The position numbers were made by a program, and so were the translations under genes. From Platerodrilus igneus (taxonomy: Eukaryota > Arthropoda > Insecta > Coleoptera > Lycidae), in contig JARFIW010001469.1 in the NCBI GenBank assembly GCA_036346225.1, positions 14,974,001 to 15,038,000 on the forward strand: DNA of 64,000 bases. Reading direction: 5' to 3'. Position 1 is the stretch's first letter, and each line of letters begins with the position of its first letter. Below are positions 1 through 11,743 of the stretch, in pieces. The notes under the pieces were generated by a model. It was not told the DNA's origin, made no database searches, and saw nothing but the letters and a program-made list of their open reading frames with translations.

Positions 1-689
1 CGATTTTCCTAGTTTTTAGCTTCAGTTTCCAGGCCATAGAGAACTAGGTGGTGCCCAAAAAAAATTCTCTCGACCACCATTTTCTTCCCGATTAGGTCGC
101 AGCAGCCCTCGTCCAGCCGCTATTGGACCACGACCTCCCACTGTCTAGCCGGAAAATTCCAGCTTGTCGTACACTGCAAGCCTCCTGGCCCAAAGTGTAC
201 GTAACACACTCCCTTGTTTTATTAAAAAGATATGCACACACACGTGTCCTATCAAATATCTTCACAACGTCCTCACCCTTCCCACCAATTGGAAAACGTG
301 AAAAAGTATCAGCAATTAATTTTCCACTCATCGACAATGCTCAAACTGAAAAGAATATTCTTCAACAAATAGAATCCACCTAAGTCAACCGCGTGTTTAA
401 CAAACTACAATTCATAGTAGACAATGTGTGTGGTCCATAATCAAGGTAAACTCACGTCCTAACACCAATGTCCTCCACTGCCTTAAAGCAACAACAATGG
501 CTATCATCTAATTCTCGCTCACCGTACCTCAGCTACGCGCCTTTAACGTTCGGCTATAATATGCAATAACTTGAACTTCCCCGCTATCACTATTAATTTG
601 ATAGAGATACGTACCCAAACCATAATGCGTACTATCCGTTTTAATATAAAACCGTTATGTAGGAATCAGAGATGAAATGTGTCACCGAA
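1..689. other. Unassigned AT-rich sequence
   Basis: I recognise no gene or element here. Two overlapping ORFs on opposite strands near 92-383 share the same bases and match no family I know, so I do not call them. The stretch may be the eroded end of a TA-hinged module continuing from outside the window, but I cannot show that. Confidence 0.3.
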
Positions 690-790
690 AAAGTGACCCA
701 TGACCCAGTGACCTGGATGGGTATGTGACCCGCGACCCATTGACCCACTGACCCAAATTGACCCGGTGACTCAACTCGACCCATGGACCC
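690..790. repeat. Degenerate TGACCCA-type short tandem repeat
   Basis: About 100 bases contain at least nine copies of GACCCA/TGACCCA or close variants at 8-12 base spacing. They are much more GC-rich than the surroundings. This is an imperfect short tandem repeat seen directly in the sequence; no function is inferred. Confidence 0.7.
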
Positions 791-980
791 CAAGATAATT
801 TACGTCTGCGCTTATCAAATATTGTCATCAACAAAATACTTTATTTATTTTAAATAATCACAAAATGTAAACAAAATCACTAAAAATAAGAAAGAATTAT
901 AATATATAAATACAAATTATCTTATAAACCTACGTAATAAAAGAAGGTTAGATCACTTATGAATTTATGATGACTAGGCT
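791..980. other. AT-rich stretch with no recognised content
   Basis: Very AT-rich DNA between the TGACCCA repeat and the transposase C-terminus that follows. It is probably the decayed interior of that mariner-like element, but no coding similarity is visible to me. Confidence 0.3.
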
Positions 981-984
981 ATAT

Positions 985-1655
985 TTTTAAAATTAGAGAG
1001 GCTCCAGGAATATTTGAGCGAATACGTGGCTCAATGCGCCGACGTCTAGACGCATGTGTAATGACTGAAGGTGGACATATTGAACATTTACTATGATTTC
1101 TACATGTTGCATGTTTTGTTATTAATAAATTAGTTTTGTTTATTATCTTTCATCATACTTTGATGCTGGTAGTAACTACAAAATAACAATAATAATCCAG
1201 TTCGCATTTATGATGATGTATCTCTGTAGTTGTTTATAAAATAATTTTTTTCTGCAAACTGGTTAATTTTCGGCAAAAAATTCAAGAGACATTTTTTGTT
1301 TAGAATGAAATAAGCTATTAGAAATAAATTTTTAAATGGCAAACAAATAATAAGACAAAAATTACATTGAAAATAAATTTTAGGGGTTGCGTTTTCCACC
1401 CCTTACAACCATGGGGTAAACCAAATAAATTACTGAGTAAGTGTATTTTTGATAGTAAAAATGTCACCTTAATTTCAATTTTGTAACTTTTTAGTGTTTG
1501 TAAAAAAAATTAAAAACAAATTATATGTACCCATTCTAAGGGGCTGTATCTTAACAAGGGATGCTCCAATAAAGTTTCTTTATATGAAAGACCCTATTTC
1601 TTTTACGATGGGAATTACCCCCTGAAATGTTTTACACTTATTTTGTTACACCCTG
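985..1655 (+). mobile_element. 3' remnant of a mariner-like DNA transposon
   Basis: Bases from about 988 to 1,097 translate to a piece ending SMRRRLDACVMTEGGHIEHLL and a stop. This is the usual C-terminus of IS630/Tc1/mariner transposases (arginine-rich, then GGH-x-EHLL). The right end is the terminal repeat ...GTTACACCCTG at about 1,645-1,655, followed by TA at 1,656-1,657, the expected mariner target site. The 5' half of the transposase, including all three catalytic acidic residues, is missing, so the copy is dead. It ends precisely at the TA that starts the next module's A-end, so it appears to have inserted in a module hinge. The family call is confident; the left boundary is a guess. 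Confidence 0.7.
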
Positions 1656-4157
1656 TATATATTGCTCTCGAATTACCTGTAGAAATCGAGTCCCAAAAAT
1701 TGGGCGACATAAATGCTGCGTATTTCCCTCTGAAAAGGACGCTCTAAAAATTTGTGTTATCACAAATACCTACACCTACCTGAAAATGAAGTCCTACGAC
1801 CTAGACTGGCAATTCATATCACCCTATAATAATACCGTCTGAAGATGCTTTCCAATTCGAACTCCAAAACCTCCAGCTTCCACAGGTATATTCGCCACGG
1901 CTGCTCACTTGTCCTCTGAAAATCCTACCCTACTATTTGACTAAATAAAAGTCGACCTGTAAAAATACATCACAATTTATTTGAACATCAAAATTTTAAG
2001 TTTTACATTCCTCATACATCTTGATTATTTAACAAATATTATCAATTTTAAAAGAAGTCATTTTAAATAAAATAATTTGAAAATGTTTCTAATTACACCA
2101 ATAAGTAACCAAAAGTAACTGGGCTTATCCCCAAACTTTACTTTAAACCCCCAGGTCTAATACGAGCTCATAGTAAAAACTTTTCTTTATCTATGTGCTA
2201 ACTACAGCACTGAAATTACCAAAAGCCTTTTTACTTTGCATAAAAATCCAATATTACACCTTCATTTTATACCACCAAATAGTAAATAAATAATTTTTCA
2301 TATACTCTTTTCTCAAGGTACATCGTCAAATAAAATGTCCTTGCAATATAATAAAATGCACCAATAATCACCAAATTGTCATAATCACCCACAAAATTAC
2401 AATAAGCAAAAGTTTTGCAAAGGTTGAATTACCTGAATTGTAGCACCACCCGCTCTCTACGTGGAAACCATCTCCAACGTAGTCATCCCACTCGACTGCA
2501 CGTTCAAAAATTTCTCCAGGTGGCCTCTCACCATCTGGAATTGCACGCTTCTACCCAGATTTCTCCGCTGCTAATGAACGATACTTCCATGCTCTCATAC
2601 TTCTGCTACTTGTCCATCCATATACCTGACTTGTACCCAGAGTACACCAAGCGTCTCCTACCACAAGTAGTAAAAATTCTACTTACTTTGCTTTCAGCGT
2701 CGATTATTAACAGGATTTTATATACTTCACAATAGCCATATAACATTGCACCAACTTGTGCATATTAATTTTTATTAAAATCTAAACTCACTTATTTACA
2801 TTTACACTTAGATGCAGCTTGGTTGAAGATCAAAAGAAAAGACAGCCTTTGCCACTTCCTCTGGGTTTATATAGCCTCGAAAACTGCCTCATTGAATCTA
2901 TTCTCCCCCCCCCCCCTACAACACACTTTCTTAGTAACGTATTCAAACCGTCCACCGGTTCCAGAAACCCATGCACAACACAACAACAAACGGTCGCCCA
3001 ATTCCACAAAACTAACCATTGCCTTTGGGTTATTTTAGGTAAAATTCTCAACCGTCGCAAAAATTTTAGAATTTTCAGTTACAAACAATCGTTTTACGAA
3101 GAAACCCTTATTAAAATTTTCAACAGCTGTCACTTTCCGCGAAATTTCCCGATAACTGCCATCCACTCCAGCGTCCAAAACTAGTCTCTAGTGCACGCGC
3201 ATATATGTTATTTCCCTCTAACCTGCATTTAAAATTTTTCATCTTTTGTCTTTTCCCTTTCTTAATTTTCAACATTCGTTGTGCCTTTCTCTTATGTTCG
3301 TCTAACCCGTATGTTATATTTTGTTGTTTTTATCCCCGCTATTCATAAACTCTGTTTTACCTAACCGATCGATACTATCGTCTATCTTGCTCTTATTCAC
3401 TTATTCTAACAATCGTACTGTTTGCAAATCTCTGCTGGATTTCTAATTCCCTTTCCAACCAATATCTTCAAAAAACATATCGCGTCTCCGTCTCGCTTAG
3501 TTGCCTCTAAATTTCCTTGTCTAACAGAAGTTTCAAAGTTAACGATAGCTAATTATACGTTATCTCCCCTTCTTTGCTACTACATGTAAAATACCGTCTT
3601 TCTCTTTATATTATCGATCTGTTTTCGTACGTAACATGCAACATTTTATCTAACATAGACCTGTGTTTGTTTCTCAACGGTCTTTTACCAGGAATCTTAA
3701 TACTTGTTGACAAGCTTTAAACTCGATGCAAAGAACGTGCTTGCTATGCTAAACCTTTCTAGAAATACTATATCCGTTCCCGCTTTATTTTACACTAAGC
3801 TACACAAATAACTCCCGCTTTGAATATGCGTTACTAAATAAATACACCCTCTTCCATTATAGATTTTTATGCTACAAACATAAAAGCTTCCATATTAACA
3901 AATTTACACGCTATTTCATTTTAACATCATAACTACGCTTTACGAAATTACGTTTCCTACCTAATTATAAATAATATTTAGAGTGAATTTTACAACTACG
4001 TACAATTAACCCTAATATTTAATAAAATTAGTAAATTCTTATCCTATCTTTTGGAAAAACGTCTTAAACTCTACTTGACCGTTATATACACGAGTTACCC
4101 TACAATAACTAATTATTTAATCTTTCTAACACCTATTATAACCTATACATCCACAGT

Positions 4158-4160
<3 letters not shown>
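1656..4160 (-). mobile_element. TA-hinged module M1 (A-end left, B-end right)
   Basis: Uncharacterised repeat unit, about 2.5 kb. The A-end near 1,660-1,720 has the family motif (GAGTCCC...TTGGGCGACATAAATGCTG). The B-end at 4,150-4,160 is CCACAGTAA next to (TA)n. Reading the minus strand from the B-end, there is a TATA box at 2,873-2,866 and a donor-like site CAG|GTAA with the last exon base at about 2,433, roughly 430 bases downstream. An internal GAGCTCAT motif near 2,163 recurs in most modules. The ORFs at 2,415-2,735 (+) and 2,819-3,184 (+) lie across or opposite the predicted exon and resemble no family, so I do not call them genes. A run of C lies at 2,906-2,917. Confidence 0.6.
2866..2873 (-). 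promoter_or_regulatory. TATA-box-like element of module M1
   Basis: The plus strand reads TTTATATA, that is TATATAAA on the minus strand, in the context GGCTATATAAACCC. Its distance to the module's donor-like site (about 430 bases) matches the other modules. The promoter function is inferred from this conserved position only. Confidence 0.45.
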
Positions 4161-4207
<47 letters not shown>

Positions 4208-4412
4208 ATACCAGTATATACGATGTATAAATAAACACTAACTTTACGAAAAATCGAAAGGAAGTTTTTAATTATACAAAGCAAGCTAGTACTTTGCATA
4301 GCAATAAATAAAAGAATTTGTTTGTTTGATAAAGAGAATAAACATTCATCAACTAATTTCGATCTCACTGGATCTCATCAGGATGAAGTGGTTTATAACC
4401 CTTATATTTTTT

Positions 4413-4463
<51 letters not shown>
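4161..4463. repeat. Paired (TA)n tracts with a 200-bp spacer
   Basis: (TA)n at 4,161-4,210 and again at about 4,411-4,463, each close to 50 bases, enclose a spacer with no recognised content. They separate modules M1 and M2, so the B-to-B junction here is two hinges with a short remnant between them. Tyr-Ile repeat ORFs across these tracts are artefacts of the microsatellite. Confidence 0.85.
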
Positions 4464-5393
4464 TGTCGTGGAAATTATAGGTTAGAAGGGATAAATAGGT
4501 CTGATTATAAATTTTTGACGACTGTGTATATAGGAAATAGGAACAATTTATTTACGCGCCAAATTAATTAGTTGTGACTTTCAAAACGGACGGATAATAA
4601 CATATTTTTGTATTTCTAAATTGGAATGTTAAATTTGCCTAACGTGTAGAAGCTTTGGAGTACGTGAAAACTCAAGGATACGCATAATTAGTTTTAATAT
4701 TTTAAATAAAGCGCATCGAATAATAAGCAGAGCTTTTGGATACATAAAATCAATAATGGAAACGAGTATTTTCAATTTAACTAAACTAAACGTTCGTTAA
4801 AATACAAATCCTAAGAAATGCTAAAACTTGGAAATATAATTTCGAAAGGACGGTTGCTTCATAGAATAACCTGACCGTTGAAAATAACAAGTTCAAGGAA
4901 ACTTAAATAAACGTTGCAACAGAATTTTGTGGAAGTGTATTTAACGGTCGATACAAAAGCTACTAAAACAACAGATGGTTTGAAGGCAAAGTGAAATAGA
5001 ATATCCGTAGTGTAAATCAGACAGAGAGCATGTATAATAAAAGTTGGTTAAAGTACTCATTTAAAGAACGCGGTAGGTTTGGAGGTCAACCACAATATCG
5101 ATTTTCTGTTGCTTAAGTGGGATTCTAAAGGAGACAGTAAATATGGGTTAAACAAGGGAAGATAGCTAGAGTCTGAACGTAGAAATGAGGGATAGGTGTC
5201 TAATTGGTTGAAGACTTGAAATTTTCAAGAAGCTCGCGACGGTTATATGTTGTTGAACAGATTTCAGGCAAAAAGCACGGTGGAAGGAGAATTTTTGGTT
5301 GTACTAGTCGGTTACGCGTAAAATTTTTAGAATCAATTATGATAAAATAAGCTTTTCGACTGAAATAGGGTCCGAGAGGGGTGGATGAGAAAA

Positions 5394-5401
5394 TATAAAT
5401 A
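5394..5401 (+). promoter_or_regulatory. TATA box (TATAAATA) of module M2
   Basis: A perfect TATAAATA, followed after about 25-30 bases by a pyrimidine-rich CTCTCTCTTGC that could be an initiator. The same octamer on the same relative strand occurs in modules M6, M8 and M9 and at 30,889. Promoter activity is inference. Confidence 0.5.
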
Positions 5402-6484
5402 CACTAGGAGATGTAGTATAGCTCTCTCTTGCTTTTGTTTATTATCGTACGTCGCTTATCCGTTTGATTTTGCTTTACTAAAGCAACATCCTAATTTAAA
5501 AGTATAAAGAGGTGTTAGTACAGTACGTCGATAGCTTTTTTTAACGTGTGTATTGCACAGGTGAATGCTAGTTAATTGACAGTGCTGTTACTACACTCAA
5601 CAAACAAATGGAAGGATGGCACTAGGGTAAGCGAGTTGAGAAGTGTTTGAAACAAGAATGCGTAAGGTTTAGTAAATACGGAAAGTGATTAGCTTCGTCT
5701 AAGTTAAGTATCGAGGTAGAAACACTAAAGGCCGCTGCAGAGATTTGGATAGCGAGTGAAAATGGGTTGGATCTATGTATGACGGCGAAGTGTATGGACA
5801 ACACCTTCAGAGGCGATGATGAAAAAAAGCTTACTCCAGGTAACGAAATTAATTTCTCTTGCTTTTGCTTAAACAGTTGTGCTGTTATTTCGTGCTTGAG
5901 TGATTTGGCACATTGGGGGTGAATTTTATTACCATTAAAACTCATTTAAAGGGATGTAAAAGACAATTGGCTTTTATCATTTATAAGTGTTATTAAATGA
6001 CATAAAAATTTTGATGTAAGGAGTAAACGGGTCTTTAAATTTGTTTTAAACAAAGATGCGATGTTTATAAGCATTTAGAGTAACTGGGTTTATACTGAAC
6101 TCACCATAGACCTAAATAAAAGTCAATTTAGGGTTTTACGACGGGCCCATATACTCGTATAACATAAAACTGTTGAAATAAATACAAATCATGAAATTTC
6201 AAAAGGTTTGAGAATTGAGATTGTAAAAATTTATGAAACTTTATATACAAATGTGTAAATATATTCTTTATAATGGAAACTTTTGAATATGTATAAATAA
6301 CAAGGTTGTATGTGCTGTTGTATTATATGAGTGGTAATTTTATTTGACCGTATATGTGAAAAAGAGTGAACTTAGGATGGTAAATATCTAGGAAGAAGCA
6401 GATTTTAGAGCTAGCCGAAGTGTGCAGTACAAGGACGCGTTCCAGAGGTATTGAAAGATTTTTTTTTTATATTTTTTTTTAGAA

Positions 6485-6768
6485 AATTTTATGACGGCCC
6501 AATAACGCAGGGACTCGAAGGCGATTCCGATTTTTTAGAGTAATCCACAGCAATTTTTAAGACGACCCAATTCGTGGGGAGAGAAACGAGTCTAGGTAAA
6601 TTCACAGCAATTTTTATGCAGCCCAAGCGTGGGGCACGACTTTGCCAACAATCACAGTAAATGTTTATGCAGCCCAATATTGGGGCTCGACGTTCTAGTA
6701 ATCCACGGCAAATTTTATGGTGCCCAATTCGTGGGGCGAGAATCGAGCCTAGAGACATCCACAGCAAT
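6485..6768 (+). repeat. A-end minisatellite, about five units of 50-70 bp
   Basis: Five imperfect units, with CCCAA cores at about 6,497, 6,566, 6,622, 6,673 and 6,723. Each reads approximately TTTTTATG, then a GC-rich block CCCAA..GTGGGG and CGA, then TCCACAGCAA. The last unit runs directly into the palindromic hinge. Shorter versions of the same array mark the A-ends of the other modules. Confidence 0.8.
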
Positions 6769-6782
6769 ATATATTGCTGTGG
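6759..6782. repeat. Perfect 24-bp palindrome at an A-to-A hinge
   Basis: Twelve bases, CCACAGCAATAT, are followed by their exact reverse complement. Modules M2 and M3 meet here head to head. The sequence could extrude a small cruciform, and the flanking arms are themselves inverted relatives. Confidence 0.85.
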
Positions 6783-8891
6783 TATACTCCTTTGAATGCG
6801 GGAACTGGGTCCTTTCAACAAAAAAATTCTAGTCCCACCGATTGGGCGTCATAAACTGCTGTGATCCTGGTTTCGCTTCAGCTGCTCACCTAATTTTATA
6901 AACCTCCTCATTCATAAAATTAAACAACACATTCCTACCACAAACATCAACGTTAACTCTATTTACATCAATATTCACAATACATTAAAATTTCAAAATT
7001 AATATTCAGCATAAATTTTAATATCGGAAAATTTCAAAATTAAATTCATTATCATTTTAATGTGCATCCAGAATTAAAGTCCTTGTTGGATGCCTACTAA
7101 TTAATATAACAATATAAGCAGACCGGAGTCTGAGTATAAAGGGAGCATCTACCACCCCTTTACGTTAATTAACCAGGTTCGTCTAATTGAGCTCAAAGAC
7201 ATACCTAAAATTTCATCATAATCCAGAACATCAATACTAAATACCCCTTTCTACTTAAACAAGCAAATTTCATCTTAACATTAAAATTTTATGGTTAGTA
7301 CAATTTCACTAATGTCCATTTAAAGTAAATCAATTATAAAGTAATTCAACACACACAAAAATGTCAAACAAAATAGTATAATTTACCTGAAGGTTACTTG
7401 CACTCGTAGCTTCAATGTACATCGTCCCTTTTGTTAATCACACCATTCCAACAGGATTATATTTACGGCTTCTAATTCTCAACGCTTTTCAAATTTTCTC
7501 CATCACCATTTATTTAAAGTTGTTTCTGGGCTTTTCCGGAACTCATCTGTGTATATCTGACCCTGGTTTTGTGGATCCAGACACGTTTTTGAACCATTTA
7601 ATTATTAACACCCCCGAAAAATAACAAAGAAATTCATACTTCTTTCACCAATATACGCCAAAACTGCCTACTTTTGTGTATACATTTGTCGTTGTAAATT
7701 TTGCTAATTGGTACAGTGATACTAAATTTTATTACCTTGTATCTAAGTGCACTGAAGTACATTCATGTTAGCACGTAAATAACAAACTATTTTGAATCAC
7801 TAAAATATACGAGCAAACTTTAAATTATTTTATCAAACTAAAATGCACTGTTTAACATCTTCAATCAAGTCGCGGATGTAAGAGCTTTTAACGCATCGAA
7901 TAGTCAAAAGTCTAAGAGAGAGCTTGTTTATATTCACCTCGGTATATATAGCAAAAAGCCTGTCTGTCGGTCTGTTCCCCAAAACGGGTAATTCTAAAGA
8001 ATTTCTCATGCCATGTTCCCAGTCCGTCGCTCGCGCGTCGGTTTTTACGAATTTTTCACTCGCCCCATTTAAAACTCAGAAATTCTCACACGGCACGCAA
8101 ACATGTCCGAGAAAAGCTAATTAATTTTGTACAGAAATCGTTGTTTCTACCTCTGATATTTGCATCCTATTTTCAACCAATTGTGACCCTCGTGACGTTG
8201 CTTAAATCACGCCTTTTACTATATGTGTCTTTGCTTGACGCATTTTCTCTTTCCTTTTCTAACCTGTTCGTATTGGTGCAAATTGATATTCTTTATTATC
8301 GATTATATTTTAGTCCATGTGGACTATCTGGGTTAAATAACCCCGTATCGCACCTTCTCGTGAATATTAAGCCACGGTTTCTTCAAGATTCTTTGAAACC
8401 ATTTGTTATCTACCCAATTTTCGCCGTACGTGATATTTAAACTACGCAGGTGTTCAAAATAATATTAATTCTCAGAGCTTTATTTTCTGGTATTATAATC
8501 TTGGATTTTCACACTTTTATGCTTATTATTAATAATGGTTTAATTAACTCCAATTAAAATTGACTTCTATCCTTTCATTTTTAGCGAATACAAGTTAAAT
8601 ATTAATTATTATGTGTACACTTTGTTTTACTACCGGTTACTTAAAATAGGGTTAATTAATATACATTTTGCACGTAATTTCCATTTGTTTCTTACGTAGA
8701 GCTTGTTAATACTGTTTCTTTTGATATAAAGCGTCTTGTCCATGATTTAAATCTCTTATTTTTACTGAAACTAATAAATTTTTATGCTTCACGGTTTTAA
8801 TAACGCGTATTATCTAATAATATTCATTATACACGGTGATTAAAATTATTTGATGTGATTATTTAATTTTCTACCCTGGTCTAAATATGAG

Positions 8892-8893
<2 letters not shown>
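6771..8893 (-). mobile_element. TA-hinged module M3 (A-end left, B-end right)
   Basis: About 2.1 kb, close to identical along its length to M7 at 54,157-56,291. The A-end holds CCCACCGATTGGGCGTCATAAACTGCTGTG. On the minus strand a TATATATACC box lies at 7,951-7,943 and a donor-like TCAG|GTAAAT has its last exon base at about 7,387. An acceptor-like AATTAG near 6,890 would start a second exon. ORFs at 7,415-7,624, 7,924-8,124 and 8,141-8,440 (all plus strand) run opposite to the module's transcription signals and match no family. Confidence 0.6.

Positions 8894-8931
<38 letters not shown>
8894..8931. repeat. (TA)n hinge between M3 and M4
   Basis: Uninterrupted TA dinucleotides, about 38 bases, between the B-end of M3 and the TTACTGTG end of M4. 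Confidence 0.9.
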
Positions 8932-8933
<2 letters not shown>

Positions 8934-10701
8934 CTGTGTTCACTGCCATTTCGCTGTAATCTAAAAGCAAATCACAACCCTACAATCACACTCAAAATAA
9001 CGCAACTCACGAAATACAACACACTCTCTTTACATGAAATAAATATTATATTTTTAAAACTCCTTTCATTATATACAATGATGTCACTTGTATATTTAAA
9101 AATTCTGTTCAAAAATGTATTTGAATTCACTAATTTTATCAAACAAATACTCTACTAAAGTAAGAGGCCTAACCCCATACCTGACTTTAACCCTTGTCCT
9201 AATATGAGCTCATGGTAAAACTCTTTAAGCTTGAGTGCAAAATTATAGCTTATAGCACTGCAAAACTCCTCTCCAGGTTAAATCACTATTTCTCCCAGCA
9301 CGCTACTATTCAAATCTTTCCTCATTTACCATAAACAAAATGCATCCATACCTGCACCATTTTTCCAATATATTTCCATTTATAAACAACCAATCAATAA
9401 TTGCTACATTCACCATTAAATTTCAAATTTGGAAACTATTTGTACGCTCCATCACCAAAAAAAAACTGTATTTGGTACTTACATGCGTAATGCACGCTTC
9501 GCTCTTAACTCTATATTTATTGGAAGTTTTCCAATCTATCAACTTATCATCATAACACACCAACAGTGTGCAATTACAAATAACTATATACAATCACTTA
9601 AAAGTATTCGCTACTAGAGTTACCATCGAAGACGAGCAAAGAAAAAGTAAGAGAAAGTTATCCTCCTCCAGGGTGTTTATATAAGGACAAAACGTACCCC
9701 CCTGTTTCTAAATTCGCACGTACTCAACAAAGTACAAACAAGCATTCCTAGTAAACCGCCAACTGTCTGCTTGCTTCCAGAAATTACAGGCATAACTGTC
9801 GCCAATTTCATGTTAAAACACCAACGGTTCTAATTTTTCCGTGAACTACAACGTACAAACAGATAAAAATCGTTTGAAAACCGCCAACCGTCCGTGGGTT
9901 CAAGAAAAATTAACCTCAACAAGCATTGATTTTGGCTACATTCACGCCTTTCAACTCAACCAAAAATATTTCTTCTCACTTTCTCTTGTATATCGCCTTG
10001 TCCCACTCATGCTTTATTCTTACGAACCCTCAGTTGAATATCTGCCCTCTCTAACACTAAAACTATTACGCGTCTGCATGTATCATCCAATTGGATCACA
10101 CAATTTCTCTCCCTATCTCGATCGATACAAACATCTTTCGTCTTCCTCTATCTACAAGCTACAGAATTGTCTGTGTTCCCTTGTTTGTTATGAAGTCTAA
10201 TTGATATTTAGGCTTTGCATCTCTGTCTTTCATATGATGTCATAAAGTCCGTCTTCGTTAGTGATCTCGATCCGTGCCTGCGTTTCAACGTACATTTACA
10301 TTCTTCGAAATTATTGATTTTCTTACTTACCACTAACAAGCTCGCATTTTAAATGCTATATTGAAACGTTTCTTCTTTACTAAAAGTATCGATCCTATGC
10401 TAAATAATATAAAAAGCTCTTACATCCTTCTACATTATCTTGAATTATAATAAAAGCGGTATTTTCACCTTGTTGCTTTTAACCCTTAGTGTGCTACTTT
10501 ATAAATATTATGCTATCACCTTACTAAATAAATGCAAAGCTGCAACTAAAATCGAATTAACTCTAACTGCCTACCTTAAGTTGAATAAACGTTATTTTAA
10601 TTATCTAAAATACCTAATTAACTTTTCAATAGATCGAGGCTACACACTCTCACTTGACCTATGACCTACTTATCTATTTTTAAGCTGCAAATTACACGAC
10701 A
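8932..10701 (-). mobile_element. TA-hinged module M4 (degraded A-end left, B-end right)
   Basis: About 1.8 kb. The left end TTACTGTG is a weak A-end lacking a clear CCCAAC block. The right end is TACACGACAA beside (TA)n. On the minus strand, TATATAAA lies at 9,684-9,677 and a donor-like GCAG|GTATGG has its last exon base at about 9,352. The internal family motif GAGCTCAT is near 9,207. ORFs at 9,340-9,555, 9,841-10,200 and 10,440-10,664 (plus) have no recognisable domain and I do not call them. Confidence 0.55.
9677..9684 (-). promoter_or_regulatory. TATA box of module M4
   Basis: The minus strand reads CTTATATAAACACC, followed by a pyrimidine-rich stretch (AACTTTCTCTTACTTTTTC). It sits in the equivalent place to the boxes in other modules. 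Function is inferred. Confidence 0.45.
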
Positions 10702-10707
10702 ATATAT

Positions 10708-10756
<49 letters not shown>
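10702..10756. repeat. (TA)n hinge between M4 and M5
   Basis: About 55 bases of TA dinucleotides with one phase slip near 10,719. It lies at a B-to-B junction: TACACGACAA on the left, GTTGTGGATT on the right. Confidence 0.9.
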
Positions 10757-10761
<5 letters not shown>

Positions 10762-11679
10762 GGATTCAAAGGGGTAAATGAGAGTGAAACAATAAAATTT
10801 TAACAACCCTGTATATAGAAAAAAGCAAATTTTTTACGCGAAAAATTAATTTAGTTCATTTAGAGAGAGCGGACGAATATTAGAGTATTTTTGTATTTAA
10901 TAATTGAAATGTTAAAATTACATGATGGCAGAAAACTTCAAAGCAATTAGAAGTTCAAGGATACGCATAATGAACCAAATGTTATTATAATTCAACACGT
11001 ATAAGCAAAAGAGAACGTGCTGCGTAACAAAATCAGTAATCCCAAGGCAATTGTATTCGTTGTAAAAGCAAACGTCACTTTTATCAGATACGAAGAAGTT
11101 GAAAATCTAGGAATTGTTATGTTCAAAACGGTCGATAATTAACAGAAACACTTGCGTTTTAAAAGGTTACATTCAAAGAAGTCGAGCGCATGTTAAAATA
11201 GGATTTCAAAAAAAATATTTTCAACCGTCAGTTTGGTATAAACAACTAGGGTAACGAACATCTTAAGGAGTGAGAGAAATGCACAATCGGTTATATACAA
11301 CAGATAGAGACAGATATAAAGCAAGCAAGGAATTGAAATGCACGTACCATATACACGTGGAGTTGAGATAGGATGTTATCAATATCGATTTTCTGTAACT
11401 CAAGTGGGGTTTTGAACGAGACAGCAGACATGCATAAGACAGAGATAAATACAGTTTAGGCGAAGTTTCTGACGACAGAGAATTTTGTCATTAGTTGAAA
11501 GCAGACAGTTTTCCAAACGTATGCACACGCGTCGGTTGAACGCGAATTCGGAGTATACGGCACGTAGAACGGAGCGAATTTTACGAATTTCGAAACGGTT
11601 ATATTAGAAATTTTTGGAATTAGTTTTGAAAATACACTTTTCGCTTGAAGCGCGTCCACTAGGAGGGTTTTTAAAAGGA

Positions 11680-11687
11680 CATAAATA
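11680..11687 (+). promoter_or_regulatory. TATA-like box (CATAAATA) of module M5
   Basis: One mismatch from TATAAATA, at the position equivalent to the boxes in M2 and M6. It is followed about 25 bases later by a T/C-rich GTTCTCTTCCCTTG. Promoter role inferred. Confidence 0.4.
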
Positions 11688-11743
11688 CCCTAGCTACATT
11701 ATTAACGTTCTCTTCCCTTGACTTGTCTTCGATTTTCGATTAC

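Larger units (their letters stand above)
4464..6770 (+). mobile_element. TA-hinged module M2 (B-end left, A-end right)
   Basis: Full-length module, about 2.3 kb. The B-end begins TTGTCGTGG beside (TA)n, with CTGTGTATATAGGAAATAGG nearby, as in M5, M6 and M10. A TATA box lies at 5,394-5,401. A donor-like site TTACTCCAG|GTAACG has its last exon base at 5,839, about 440 bases downstream. A second exon-like segment runs 6,392-6,447, between ATCTAG and GAG|GTATTG, and contains the family motif GAGCTAGCC. The A-end minisatellite occupies 6,485-6,768. The predicted exon has stops in all plus-strand frames and looks non-coding. The minus-strand ORF at 5,622-5,945 is antisense to it and is not recognised. 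Confidence 0.62.

Noticed and set aside
4126..4571. ORFs of repeated Tyr-Ile
   Set aside because: Produced by translating (TA)n microsatellites.
6489..6821. 110-codon minus-strand ORF across the A-end
   Set aside because: It lies in the A-end minisatellite; its repeated peptide units (LGCI, TNWV, PRIGHH) are the repeat units translated.
9841..10200. 119-codon plus-strand ORF in module M4
   Set aside because: No domain, opposite to the module's TATA/donor strand, and I saw no matching open frame in related modules.
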